Source of the DNA: Mesostigma viride
Lineage: Eukaryota; Streptophyta; Mesostigmatophyceae; Mesostigmatales; Mesostigmataceae
Assembly (NCBI GenBank): GCA_009746045.1
Contig: RPFO01000086.1
Span: 215,732-275,731, forward strand
Direction: 5' to 3'
DNA: 60,000 bases
A program made the translations under genes and the position numbers. Of this stretch, positions 49,669 through 60,000 are shown in pieces (position 1 is the first letter of the stretch; every line of letters starts with the position of its first letter). The notes under the pieces are model-generated. The model ran no database searches. It was given only the letters and a program-made list of their open reading frames with translations, and was not told where the DNA came from.

Positions 49669-50404
49669 AAAGCTGAGAGCTGGGATATCAGGCTGGGAGC
49701 TTGATTGTACATAATCCTGAGCACACCTTGAGGGGTGAGACATGTCTCTGGTGTGGGAATGTCTGACATTGTCTCTGATGGAGAGATGTCTATCTGGGGT
49801 TTTCATCTCAGTCTGAGGTTTCCCCAGATCTGTGGTTTGTGGGCGGGGTTTGATTCCCTGGTGCCGTCTTAAGGCGGAGTCTCACGGACTGGCTGACCCT
49901 GCATGCTGATGAGGTGGCGACAGGTCCCCTGATTTTCCACGGTTGGAATGAGTATAGGACCTTGTGGTTTTGCATGTGCTTCGCGTAGATGTTGTATCTG
50001 GTTCGATAAGGGGCAGCTTACCGGCGCCGACTCCTGTCTGCATGGGGGTCAGCAATGTTTTCTGATGAGCTGTTGTGGGTGATCTGTGGGGTTTCGCCTA
50101 AGGTCCTGAAGGTTGTACACACTTCTCAAGTTCTTCACTGAACACCTATGGGCTGCCACAGTTGGCCAACCTCTTGTACATGGGTAACACAACGAGCCTC
50201 CCGTGAAGGGATAGGGAGTCATTGTAATTTGTTTGTGCTCCTGAACCAGTATGGGTGCTATGTACATACAATAAGGAATCCAAGCTGGCTGTCATGCGCC
50301 CAGAGGGTTGTGACTTGTAGTCGGGGAGGATGTCCAGAACCCATTGTGTGTGTTTGTATGTAGACTTGTGTGAGCTGCTACAGCTCAAGAAAAGAAAGGA
50401 TTGG
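49669..50404 (+). other. 3' untranslated region and polypurine tract of copia D
   Basis: No gene. It contains GGGCGGGGTTTGATTCCCTGG near 49839-49859, matching the T-arm-like sequence in copia A. It ends in AAGAAAAGAAAGGATTGG (about 50387-50404), the polypurine tract, almost the same as in copia A. Confidence 0.6.
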
Positions 50405-51116
50405 AGTTAACGCCAAGCGCATTGGCGTGTTCTCGATTCGGCATATCTCTACGATTCCAGCAGTACCGGAACGAGTTCATTCCGACAAGTATCAAGAAAG
50501 TTATGGTGTTCTGACTTCCCGGTCGCGCGCGAGCGCGAGCCGGCTGTTCTTCCAAGTCGTGCGTGAATATGTGCCGACGGCATACTGGGTCGACAGTAAT
50601 TCCTGGGCTGACAGGAATTAGGTGCTGTACCTACGACGGTATTGGATTAATACGTCGTACGCAGGAAATAGGAACCTTAACCTGTGGTCTGTTGGTACCG
50701 CAGGCTTAGTCCTGGACTATATTGGGTGCAGACGCAATAATCACTGTGTAGACTGTACTCTGTGGTCACTGACTAGCTGCCTGTATGGCAGACCTGCTGT
50801 ATAAGATCTGGACGCTGTACAGGTTATTAATTAATACTGTACCGGGGTGTTAATACTGAGCAGGCCCTACGATCGAGGCTGCTCAGGCCTAGCAAAGCAC
50901 AGTGAACAAGTATATAAAGAATAGGCCAGTGCCAACTGGTCATCTTGCGAGCCCGCCTCACGTGTGTTGCCTTGACTTGGCAAGCTCGTGTCTAAGCCCT
51001 CAAGTGCCTGAGTGCTGTAAGCTTATCCAATTTTAACAAAGCTCCGTTCCAACCACATTCGCATAATTGCTACATTGCAAACATATCCTTATACATTGCA
51101 CTTAAAAACGTTAACT
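50405..51116 (+). repeat. 3' LTR of copia D (type b)
   Basis: A 712-bp LTR directly after the polypurine tract, AGTTAACGCC to AACGTTAACT. It holds a TATA box (TATATAAAG at 50911-50919). Orientation agrees with the 5' LTR of copia C on the opposite strand. Confidence 0.75.
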
Positions 51117-52647
51117 GTGTGCATCCAAAGTGCCCCCCTCAAGCTTCTCATGCGGCTCATCCTGAACCGCCTGCGCACGGCCCTGGACGGCCACCTCAGC
51201 GAGACTCAGCACGGCTTCCGTTCAGGTCGCAACACAGTACTGAGGCGCTCTTCGCTACTCGCCGCCTTGTGGAAGAACTGCAACGCCTTCAGCCTGGTGA
51301 GTCCCCTCTGCACCTTGTGCTGGTACTAAGACTTCATCAAAGCCTTCGATTCGGTTTTCTGGCCTGCGTTGTGGGACATCCTCGCTCTGTTCCGGATCCC
51401 CCGCCCCCTTATTGCTGCCATCCGCAACCTGTATGAAGGGTCCACCACTTCGGTGCGCACTTCCTACGGGACTGGTCACGCCACCATGCCCTTTACAGAA
51501 GGGGGTGTGGCAGCCGGGGCTGCGTGCTGTCGCCCTACCTGTTCATTACATATTGTGGTCGAATACGTAATGATTCAGGCGCGCAAGCGGTTTGCCCGCA
51601 TTGTGGGTAGGGAACCAGGGGTGCAGGTAGCCAACCGTTTCTGGCATGGCGGGGCGGTCACGGAGATCCGGCGGACATCATCTATGCAGACGACACCACC
51701 CTCTTCGAGGGCACTGAGCATGTGCAGACGTGGCTAGACTGCCTGGCAATCGAGGCCCGTGCGGTGGGTCTTGAGGTCAGCAAGAAGATAGAGGCTCTGG
51801 CGATTGGGCTCACTCAGCCCCCGCCTGACCTCTTTCTCCTTGACGGCTCCCGAGTCCCGAATAGGGACCGCGTCAAGTTGTTGGGCAGCCTCCTCCCCAG
51901 CTGCGAGGCCGATGTGGACCACCGTATCTCCCTCGTCTGGAACGCTTTACGCCAATACCGGGCCCTGTGGCGCAAACCCTTGGGCAAGATCGAGAAACAG
52001 GACCTGTTTAAGGTCCTAGTCCTCCCTGTTCTTACGTACGGGGCCGAGACGTGGACCCTCACCGCCGACCTGGCCAGAAAGCTGGACGGCGCGGTCACCA
52101 ACATGCTGCAATCCATTTTCCGTGTAGGCTACGCTGCTCATGTTCGCAATGAGGACCTGTACCTCGGCATGCCATATATCACCAGCACCATTAAGCAGCG
52201 GCGCCTGCAGTTAGTAGGGCACTTAGCTCGCACCAACCAGGTAGACACCTCACGTGGCCCCCCCGCGGGGCTGCGCCCAGCTCAGCCTGGCCGGCACCTC
52301 CTTACGTGGGCCGGGCCGCCGCAAGGCCCGCACCTTCAAAGAACAGCTAGTAGAGGACATGGGGGGCCTAGGCTTCTCCGCGATTTGGAACAAGATGATG
52401 GACAAGGCCAAGTGGGCCCAGGTCATAGAGGACAACGAACCCCCTCCCGTGGGGAAGCGCCCGCGTTTGCAAACACGCGGGAAGCACGCCAGACAGGTCC
52501 CCTAGGGTAGAGAGCTTAGACTAGAGTTGGCTTGATGTTGTAGATAGATTAGACAGGTAGGATTGTGTGTCCCCATCCATCCATCCATTGGGGTTACTGC
52601 TCCGTGACTCCCCAATGGGAGCACGAGCCTAATTAATTCAATTAATT
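51117..52647 (+). mobile_element. LINE 2, 5'-truncated, RT-bearing (frame-broken)
   Basis: RT blocks across shifting frames: LMRLILNRLRTALDGHLSET then QHGFRSGRNT; DFIKAFDSVFWPALWDILAL after an in-frame stop near 51327; GCVLSPYLFI only with indels; IIYADDTTLFEG (catalytic YADD, about 51681-51716); RVKLLGSLLPSCEADVDHRI; VLPVLTYGAETWTLT. The long C-terminal frame (51722-52510) ends shortly before ATCCATCCATCC, a 3' hairpin (GCTCCGTGACTCCCCAATGG and following bases) and an AATTAATT tail. The YADD plus PVLTYGAETW pattern and a short-repeat tail suit RTE-like or related clades; I do not assign one. Its 5' side is cut by the LTR of copia D. Confidence 0.75.
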
Positions 52648-52744
52648 GCTGCAGCCCAGGTGTGTAGGTTTCCCCTTTTGACAGTGTGGAGGTCCCCTTT
52701 AATTCTGTCACACATGGTCTGGCATGAAAAATTGGGGAGCCCAC
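52648..52744 (-). pseudogene. Fragment of a copia-F-like RT
   Basis: On the minus strand about 30 codons read GSPIFHARPCVTELKGTSTL and SKGETYTPGLQQ, matching SVIFHARPCVTEFKGSTDLT and the YTPGIQQ end in copia F. It stops where the LINE 2 tail begins, so LINE 2 inserted in it. Confidence 0.65.
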
Positions 52745-54230
52745 CTTTTGGGGGTTTTGTTTGAGAACAAATTTTAATCTGAGCTTTTTACCACTGGCTA
52801 ACTATTACCATTTACCATACCACTCGGGCTATACCACGTCAACGTAGCCAGATGGTCTCCTGATTTGTTAATTGATTCATTTAACTATCGCGTAGACAGC
52901 GTCACGTGGGTACCAATGAGGGAACCTTCAACCCCTACACACAAGGAGGGAGGGCGCCCTAGCTTCTATCACTGCCCAAATTGAGCAGGCCACAGAGCGC
53001 TCTCTCCGCATCATGGTGCGGGCGCAACTGTGGGTGCAATTAAGCTACGGCATAGCAAAAGGGTTGCGAATGCAGTAAGACTGCCCCATGGTCCAGAACC
53101 CACAGACAGATAGGCTTGGAACGCATTTAGAGGCGCCGGATCGGGAGAATATAGAGGCCTCTCCCGGAGCCTGTGGGGGTTTAGGGGCATACCCAGGGTT
53201 CACCCACATCCCCCATCTCCTATGTCAGGAGTCCATACGATGACACCACCTTTCGACATGTCCCCTCGTGTACATTTTCCATGCAGGGATGGACGAAGGA
53301 AGAAAAGGAAATGTTCAGCGCCCACGCCACTGGGTCTACCACTAGACTGTGCGTGCGATGCCTTTGCCTGCCAAATGCAATGTAAGCTTTGCCCTCAGTA
53401 GTAATACTACACAAGATGCAGACACAGGCATGCATTGAAGACATGGAAGCGGTCAGGCTTGATGCAAGTAATCGCGACCGGCTGGCCACTGCTGGATGCG
53501 AAAGTTCCCCTCACAGTTCAAAGCGCGAACATGCGCGTGATCGGATGCTGGCTGGGCGTTGTAAAAGACAAAAGGCCGTCCCTGCATGGTCCTCGCCAAT
53601 CTGACAATGGAAGGTGCCACGACATGGTACAGATTTCAGCACAAGGGTTCAAGTAATAAATGGTACCGCCAGATGTTTCTTTTGGGAACCATGGCCACTA
53701 CTCACGTATAATTGCCGAAAAGGCCAAAAGGAGAGAGTAACGACAAGTATTCGCTAGCACGCGACTTCATGCCAAATCAAGAGAATTCTCCGGTCCATAG
53801 AATATATGGGTGACATCGAACGTCGAAATCACATAACTCCTCTGGCTGGTCCCCATGCATGATCCTTACAAGAAACGCAGCACGAGCGGCAAGACGCGAG
53901 GATCCAGTCTCGTTAGTGCTCCGCAGTCCGCATAGCGAATGCAACCATGCGGAGTGGTTATTACAGTGATTACTTAATGCTTTTTTCCAGGCCTTATCTG
54001 ATATCCTTTTTTTTCTTCTTCTTCGATCTTTCGTTTTTTAATGTGACGATTGACATAATCACATGGTCAAATACATGAAATCTCTTTCATTTTTCGATTA
54101 TCAGTTGTATGGCACCGTAGGCACAGTAGGCACGTAATGCTGTACCGCATATTTGACAACTACCGCCATGGATTATGATATATATATGCTAATTTTCAAA
54201 CTATCTGCCATCTTCTGGATGTCAAACATT
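52745..54230. other. Gene-free stretch upstream of the tRNA genes
   Basis: No credible ORF, repeat or RNA gene seen. T-rich runs occur near 54008-54040, and TATATATAT occurs at about 54179-54187, 45-50 bp before the first tRNA gene, where some eukaryotic tRNA genes have a TATA-like element. Confidence 0.4.
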
Positions 54231-54312
54231 GGTTCTGTGGCCGAGCGGTCTAAGGCGCAACGTTAAGGCCGTTGTCTCTTCGGGGGCGTGGGTTCAAATC
54301 CCACCGGAGCCA
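54231..54312 (+). tRNA. tRNA-Leu(AAG), copy 1
   Basis: 82 nt with a full cloverleaf. Acceptor GGTTCTG pairs with CGGAGCC (G-U allowed). D arm GCC/GGC, anticodon stem CAACG/CGTTG, loop TTAAGGC with anticodon AAG for CUU Leu codons. A long variable arm (CTC-TTCG-GGG) is typical of Leu. T arm GTGGG-TTCAAAT-CCCAC. A box TGGCCGAGCGG and B box GGTTCAAATCC are intact. No intron. Terminator TTTT at 54321-54324. Confidence 0.95.
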
Positions 54313-54382
54313 TCACACTCTTTTGCCCCCATGGCGCGCCGCCCGCCGTCAATCTGGAGAGGCGGTGCACTGCCTGTTATCC

Positions 54383-54464
54383 GGTTCTGTGGCCGAGCGG
54401 TCTAAGGCGCAACGTTAAGGCCGTTGTCTCTTCGGGGGCGTGGGTTCAAATCCCACCGGAGCCA
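54383..54464 (+). tRNA. tRNA-Leu(AAG), copy 2
   Basis: Identical in sequence to copy 1. TTTT terminator follows at once at 54465-54468. Start-to-start spacing from copy 1 is 152 bp; the spacers do not look related. Confidence 0.95.
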
Positions 54465-54532
54465 TTTTATAGTTTTGCCCTTAACAACTGGCCCCATCCC
54501 GTAGATTGATCAGGGCGAATAGGATCTGACAT

Positions 54533-54614
54533 GGTTCTGTGGCCGAGCGGTCTAAGGCGCAACGTTAAGGCCGTTGTCTCTTCGGGGGCGTGGGTTCAAA
54601 TCCCACCGGAGCCA
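54533..54614 (+). tRNA. tRNA-Leu(AAG), copy 3
   Basis: Identical in sequence to copies 1 and 2. TTTT terminator at 54621-54624. Start-to-start spacing from copy 2 is 150 bp. Confidence 0.95.
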
Positions 54615-54624
54615 TGTGACTTTT

Positions 54625-55642
54625 GTTTGGATGAGATGACACCCAACTTTTACATGTTTTTGCTCCACCTATCACCACATATGAAAGGCCGATGGGCATC
54701 CTTAGGCGGGTAGCCATACTCTTCCGGTGTTTTTCCGGTGAAATGGGTGTTAGTTTATTTCCATATGACAGTTCAGGTGACCCAGGTATGCCAAAAATAG
54801 CCTGAAATGCCTAGTTGTGCCTAAATTGGGGTTTATTCTTCCGGTGTTTTTTTTGTGTCCTCGTGGACAACGCCTGCCCTTCGCGCCATTTCCCATTGGG
54901 CGAAAGTCGACCGAATTCGGAGATCGTACAGGCCTTGGTGTATGGTTGGACCGAAGACGTCGTATCTCGGGTGGCGGACGGAGCGCGTTGGTGCAGACTG
55001 TGGGATACTATTGGCGCTCACTAGTTGGCTTTAAAGTCGTCTCGCGACATTTTGACATCAGCGACTCGATCGAGCTTGACTGGCGGGTAGTTGGTCGAAC
55101 TTTTACGAATTGCCACCTGTCGGCTCACCGAAACAGGGTCTCCTACTAGAGTGACGACACGGTCTTTTGATCCGAAACAGTCCGTGACGTCTCGCTTTGC
55201 CCTTGCGTCTGAATCTTCCTACCCAGTGTGCCCACTGCCCAATGATCGTTACCGTGAATTCTCTGCTTGTAGCATAGATGATCGACCTTTCTCTCTCGGT
55301 GCAAGTTAGCGATGCAAAAGTGATCGATGAATAATAACATTTGATGATGCAACGATGTTAATGAGCTGCCGTTTAGCTTGACGATACATATCAAAGAGAC
55401 AACCAGCGCAGGCCAGAATATGGATGAAGTTATGTAATGGATGAGGCTGGAGAAAACCGTTTACTGCAAGGTAGGGACGAACTCGATTACTTGGATGAAG
55501 TACTTTCAGTTGCGTAATGGATGAAGCTAGAGAAAACCGGAGATTCCGTTTGCGCAAGCGGAATCTTTCTTGCATGCAAGAAAGAAAGAATTCGAGACAA
55601 CGGATTGAAACGGAGTTATTAGCGAGACAAAGACGGAGCTAG
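54625..55642. other. Gene-free stretch after the tRNA genes
   Basis: No credible gene. TTCTTCCGGTGTTTTT-like sequence appears twice (near 54720 and 54838). A roughly 80-bp imperfect tandem repeat carries TAATGGATGA and GAGAAAACCG at 55435 and 55516. An 18-bp palindrome, TTTCTTGCATGCAAGAAA, lies near 55565-55583. Confidence 0.4.
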
Positions 55643-56847
55643 ATGTTACGACTCAGCCCTCTACCTCCGCCTCTACCTCTAATCGGTCTAATACTACCTA
55701 AATTAGTGAGGCCACCTCTAGTTAATCCCTGTGCCAAAGACGAACGTGACGAGCTGGATCTCAATGCATTTACGTAAGTACGACTATAATAAGCCATAAG
55801 CCATTTAACCGAACCCCGCTTATTCCAGGAATAGAGGAAGGAACACTACTACTACACTGCCATGACCCTAGCTATATGTGTCACCCTCACCGCCGACCTG
55901 GCCCGCAAGCTGGACGGCGCGGTCACCAGCATGCTGCGTTCCATTTTCAGAGTAGGATATGCTGCCCATGTCCGCAATGAGGACCTGTACCAGGGCATGC
56001 CCTATATCACCAGCACAATTAAGCAACGCCGCCTGCAGCTAGTAGGGCACCTAGCTCGCACCAACCAGGTAGACACCTCACGTGGCCCCCCCGCAGGACT
56101 GCGACCAGCCCAGCCTGGCCGGCACCTTCTGACGTGGGCTGGGCCCAGTGATGTTAGACGCCGCAAGGCCCGCACCTTCAAAGAACAGCTAGTAGAGGAC
56201 ATGGGGGGCCTAGGCCTCTCCGTGATTTGGAAGAAGATGATGGACAAGGCCAAGTGGGCCCAGGTCATAGAGGACAACGAGCCCCCCCCAGTGGGGAAGC
56301 GCCCGCGTGTGCAATCCCGCGGGAGGCACGCTAGATAGCTCCCCCTAGGGCAGCGTGCGGCTGCCTAGATAGATGTTGTAGTTAGAATGTTGTTAGATAG
56401 ATGTAGTATGTAGCCAATGTAGATAGATTAGACCGGTAGGAATGTGTGCACCCATCCATCCATCCATCGGGGTTAATGCTCCGTGACTCCCCAACGGGAG
56501 CACGAGTCTAATTAATTAATTAATTAATATGTGTCAATTCATTATAACACACGCCGAGTGCCAACACGAGGAGTAGAACGTGCATAAATGATCACCAACG
56601 GTCCAGCATGCTCGGGCCGACATGGCCCTCGCCTAAAATTGCACAGATGCACGCTGGTCCACTGCATTCTACCCAAAGGATAAGGACCGCTACTAAAGTA
56701 CGCGGCGCGACGCCAAATGCATCCAATGCACCACAGTACCGGGACAACAGTGTCCACCGGTACAAGCTACACGTAAACCTAGGAACGACTGAGGCAAAGG
56801 ACCTAATTTACGTCCGTAACTGTGACAGATTGTTACGCGACGTAACA
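55643..56847 (-). repeat. 3' LTR of a minus-strand gypsy element, split by LINE 3
   Basis: On the minus strand it starts TGTTACGTCGCGTAACA (a hairpin, 56847-56831) and ends GGGCTGAGTCGTAACA at 55643. The ends match the TGTTACG/CGTAACA pattern of the gypsy LTR at 16501-17115. Without LINE 3 and one duplication it is about 552 bp. Confidence 0.65.
55883..56526 (+). mobile_element. LINE 3, strongly 5'-truncated
   Basis: A 644-bp insertion flanked by the 9-bp duplication ATATGTGTC (55874-55882 and 56527-56535). It encodes the last 150 residues of the LINE ORF2-type protein without a break (LTADLARKLDGAVTSMLRSI, RRLQLVGHLARTNQVDTSRG), corresponding to LINE 2 from about 52058 on, then the same 3' UTR, hairpin and TTAA-repeat tail. 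The intact frame suggests recent insertion. Confidence 0.85.
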
Positions 56848-56865
56848 CCTCCCCCCACACAAAGG
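56848..56865 (-). promoter_or_regulatory. Polypurine tract of the minus-strand gypsy element
   Basis: On the minus strand CCTTTGTGTGGGGGGAGG directly precedes the LTR start TGTTACG. Confidence 0.6.
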
Positions 56866-59761
56866 TAGGGAGCCCTCTCCCTACGCACAGGGAGGAAACC
56901 AAAGGATCGAGTAGGAATAACACTAACGCACCCAACACAAGTCCAGCACAATCGACAGGCCATCCAAGGTACAAAGCACAACATGTTCCCTCGGTTCCAC
57001 CCCGAGTGGTGTAGGGTTAGCGAGCACCAAGCCTAGTGTGAGGTTCCCTTAACTGCCTGGCACAGAGGCCTTGCCGGGAGGGACGGCACTGGGCAGGACA
57101 CACAGAGTAAACTATGTTAATAACACCAAGGACCAAGAACGACCAACCAACTGGCCAGGTCATGCATGAGGGCGACTCTGTATACCGGAGGGACAACACC
57201 CTGAGGTCGGGCCTAAGGCCCTCTCTCTAGTTGCCATCAGTCTGGTAAGTACCACGCGAGGCCATCAGGACATCCAGATATGCGTGGTAGTAGTTAGTGC
57301 AGACTGAGAGCTTGGGAAACTCAGTGCACGCAAACGATGCCAAATGGCCAGTGTGGAGACGACGAGACACCTTGGCATTAGGATAGAATGGCACATATAC
57401 TGCTGGTCAGCCGTCAATTGCGGCTGACCAGACTTTGCGTAACTTAAAGCCTAACTTACTGATCCTGGACGGACTAGCCTATCAGTTACAACCTGATCTA
57501 GTCAGTCCTAACATGACAACTACAGTCCCGGTACTGAGGTACCGGCTCATGACATACTGAGTCTAGCCACGTGTCCATGCCACGACTGCTCTAGTCCAGC
57601 ACCGTCCCAGTACCCAATTGGGCGCCGGCAGTGCTAGCACGTGTCCACTTAGGCTACAGGCGGGAGAGTTAGACTAACTCCCACTTTAAGTTTTCTTTGG
57701 GTTTCAACAGAAACACACATAGCCATCCAATGGACGCAGCCATTCCCAATGCCTTAGAAAAACTGTCAGACAACCTACTAGGACCCCAAGGTCACCTCAC
57801 ACATGTACAAGAGATGCATTAAAAAGGCCCCATGTCTCAAGCATGGTTTCTTAAGGGGAGGGTCCCATAGAAATATATCAAAACTTACCCCCCCTAATAA
57901 CTACAGAAATGCAACTGACAACCACTGAATGATGTTTGGGGACCATAAACATGATGTTTGGGCATGCATACCACCACTTGTTGGGGGTACTACCCCCAGC
58001 CATACACCGGCTATGAGCTAAAAATAGAAAAAAACGCTGTCCGGGGCACATCTTGCCCAGAACAGTGGGAGAACCAGTTGCATGAAAAAAGTAATACCCA
58101 TATAAAAATGTCATGGGACATGGTTTCTACCTAATTGGATCAACAAAATCAGCACATCCCTTTGAGTTATTAATTTTTGGGCCAAAAATACGCTTTTTTA
58201 GGCGGGGCGTCCCCATACACACTCATAACACATCAATTAGGCCTAAAAAGTAATAGTCAAATTCTGTCATGACCATAGAAGGCACTGTCAAAGTTTGGTG
58301 GCATTCTGAGCTCAGCTGTAGCAGTTATTAATTTTGGCAGTTGGCCACCTGTGCAGACGCTAAGGAAGGCATTAGTGAGACACTAACACTTCCTATGCCA
58401 TCCAAAAGGCTCCTGACCATGCCCAATTCGACCACAATGTACAAGGAGGGGGCTGGGCACGTCATGTGCCCTTGCCTTACCTCGACACGGGCAACCTGTT
58501 GCGTGTGTGCACAACAATGAGGCAGGTAGCTCTACATGCCTAGCCGACACTTCTAAAGCATATTTCAGGTTTATGGTGTGGGCATCATCCCAAAACCAAG
58601 CTCAAACACACCCTAGAAAGCCATATCCACTAATTGCCCAACAAGGGTAACAACAGACAGTCCACAGAGAAAGCAGAATTATCATACATGCTGCTTGCCA
58701 AGGCTTCTTACCATGGTTACCTTGCCTTGCTAGCATATAAATTAGGGCTCTCCCATTTTAGTGGGAGAAAGGCCAACAAGACAACGATAACCCCTACCTA
58801 CGTGCAGTTCCACCCATGCAGTATGCCCCTCAGAAAAACCACTGCCACCTTTCTTTCCAGCGCAATTGTTTGCCAAGAAACAAACTCAAGCTTGTGAGCC
58901 TCTAACCACAATGAAGCCTCTGCTAAGAAAGGCCGCGTCAATATTCACACAAAACTAAGTGCTGTTAGCAATCTCCTTCCAAGAAACCACTCAGCAAATC
59001 CCTGACAACTTGACGATATGCCACGGTCACGCTTTGACACATCCCAGCCATGCAACGTACATTAAAACCACTGAAAGGTGCCAGGAATCTGGCGATGCGC
59101 AGCACGGAATGGCATTATACCTGGCGCTAACTGCACGGAAAAAAGCCGAAAACTTGCGTTGATAACCCATAAAGGAAGCGAAACATTCATAGGGTCACGT
59201 TGATCATACGATCGTACCATTGCCGGAATTGTCCTTCGCCCAGCGGCGCAAGAAAGAACAACCTTCCATGGAATAATAAGACGCGCATCCCGCGAGCCTG
59301 GAGAGTGTCTTGCCGATCATGACGGAAATCTTGCCGAAACCCAGCAAATTTTTTAAAGCTTTACCAATAACGATTTAAACGCATCCTTGACGCTAGGTAA
59401 AGCCCATAAAACCTGACAATCACCCGGCCGCCAGCGTGCATTCTAATTTATTCCTCTCGACGAAAACATCAGATTGGACCCCCGTGGCGATGGTCATCAA
59501 TAAAATCATCGACACTGCAAAAAACGCGAACTCCGCTACGAAGTAGTATCATTTACTCATCGTCTTTAAGATTCGCTCAGTTTCTCTGCATTCCGCGAGC
59601 TATCTTTTTCTACTCTGCCTGAAAGCACGTCGCCATGGCCAGCTCCGGTAGGGGTGCGCGCCCCGTGCACCACTTTTTCACGGTACGGACGGGTACCGCG
59701 AATTTTTCGGCGCCAAAATATTCGCGCCGGGACCGTCCCCTTAACTGAGTGAGATGGGTGC
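56866..59761. other. Long gene-free stretch with dispersed repeat
   Basis: No gene expected for a gypsy body (integrase or RNase H) is seen, so most of the minus-strand gypsy element is missing or replaced. The part 57860-58560 resembles, inverted, the repeat at 44400-45220 (minus-strand TCTATTTTTAGCTCATAGCC and AGTACCCCCAACAAGTGGT). Near 59690-59745 a GGCGCC-containing hairpin with CTCAGTTAAGGGG on the minus strand looks like a transposon end next to the gypsy RT. Confidence 0.4.
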
Positions 59762-60000
59762 TCAAGGCCCCAGCATGGCATGGTCATTCAAGTCATTCAT
59801 GAGCATCTGAAAGCTCGCAGGGGAATTGCACAACCCCATGGCGGCCACACGGAACTGATAGTGGCCGAACGGCGTGTTGAACGCCGTTTTATGACAGTCC
59901 TCCGGCGCAATCCTTAACTGCCAGAGCCCGTCTGCGCAATCAAGGACGGTGAAACATGTGGCGCCCTGCACGCGGTTGAAGATATCGTCGATGCGGGGGA
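59762..60000 (-). CDS. Gypsy reverse transcriptase fragment, runs off the window
   Basis: On the minus strand: PRIDDIFNRVQGATCFTVLD, then CADGLWQLRIAPEDCHKTAF with the catalytic Asp in VLD, NTPFGHYQFRVAAMGLCNSP, ASFQMLMNDLND. Typical Ty3/gypsy RT up to just before the YxDD box, which is missing: the frame ends in LGP at 59762. The upstream part lies outside the window. Confidence 0.8.
   Translation of the reverse strand, partial: PRIDDIFNRVQGATCFTVLDCADGLWQLRIAPEDCHKTAFNTPFGHYQFRVAAMGLCNSPASFQMLMNDLNDHAMLGP

Overview
This window is eukaryotic nuclear DNA made almost entirely of nested retrotransposons. I see no convincing host protein-coding gene. The only clear host-type genes are three identical tRNA-Leu(AAG) genes at 54.2-54.6 kb, each with internal A and B boxes and a T-run terminator. 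Interspersed Ty1/copia, Ty3/gypsy and non-LTR elements, many cut by later insertions, point to a repeat-rich genome. A green alga or another microbial eukaryote is plausible, but the sequence does not settle the lineage.

Layout: 1-7330 copia A (+), interrupted by a palindrome-ended element at 3252-3989. 7345-8856 is the LTR and first ORF of a minus-strand copia. 8857-11703 copia B (+, broken). 11704-17115 a 5'-truncated chromodomain gypsy carrying a second palindrome-ended element (14482-15102) and ending in its 3' LTR. 17116-22073 copia C (-) with LTR, ORF0, gag, IN and PR, itself inserted in a remnant, copia E (22074-22763). 22764-32835 copia F (+) with 5' LTR, PBS, ORF0, gag, IN, PR, RT and RNase H, interrupted by a 2-kb element (28823-30888). 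33358-42460 a gypsy element whose pol region encodes protease, a C5 cytosine-DNA methyltransferase, RT, RNase H and an integrase ending in a PHD finger. A LINE-like element that carries only ORF1 (37239-39122) splits it. 42452-45326 direct and dispersed repeats. 45327-51116 an inverted LTR plus copia D (+), split by a hAT-like element (47816-49293). 51117-52647 LINE 2. 54231-54614 tRNA genes. 55643-56865 a gypsy LTR (-) containing LINE 3. 59762-60000 the edge of another gypsy RT (-).

The copia families here share four traits: a domain order of gag-IN-PR-RT-RNase H (PR normally precedes IN in Ty1/copia), HGDD in place of YxDD in RT, a protease active site in which DTG has become DTN or DTQ, and in at least two families an extra ORF0 between the 5' LTR and gag. 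Most copies are broken by frameshifts or insertions.

Three observations deserve attention first: (1) the methyltransferase plus PHD gypsy element, in which removing the LINE and one copy of its 12-bp target duplication rejoins methyltransferase and RT in one frame; (2) a small mobile family bounded by perfect 76-bp and 124-bp palindromes with 5-bp target duplications, one member being an inverted dimer; (3) the rearranged copia architecture with ORF0.
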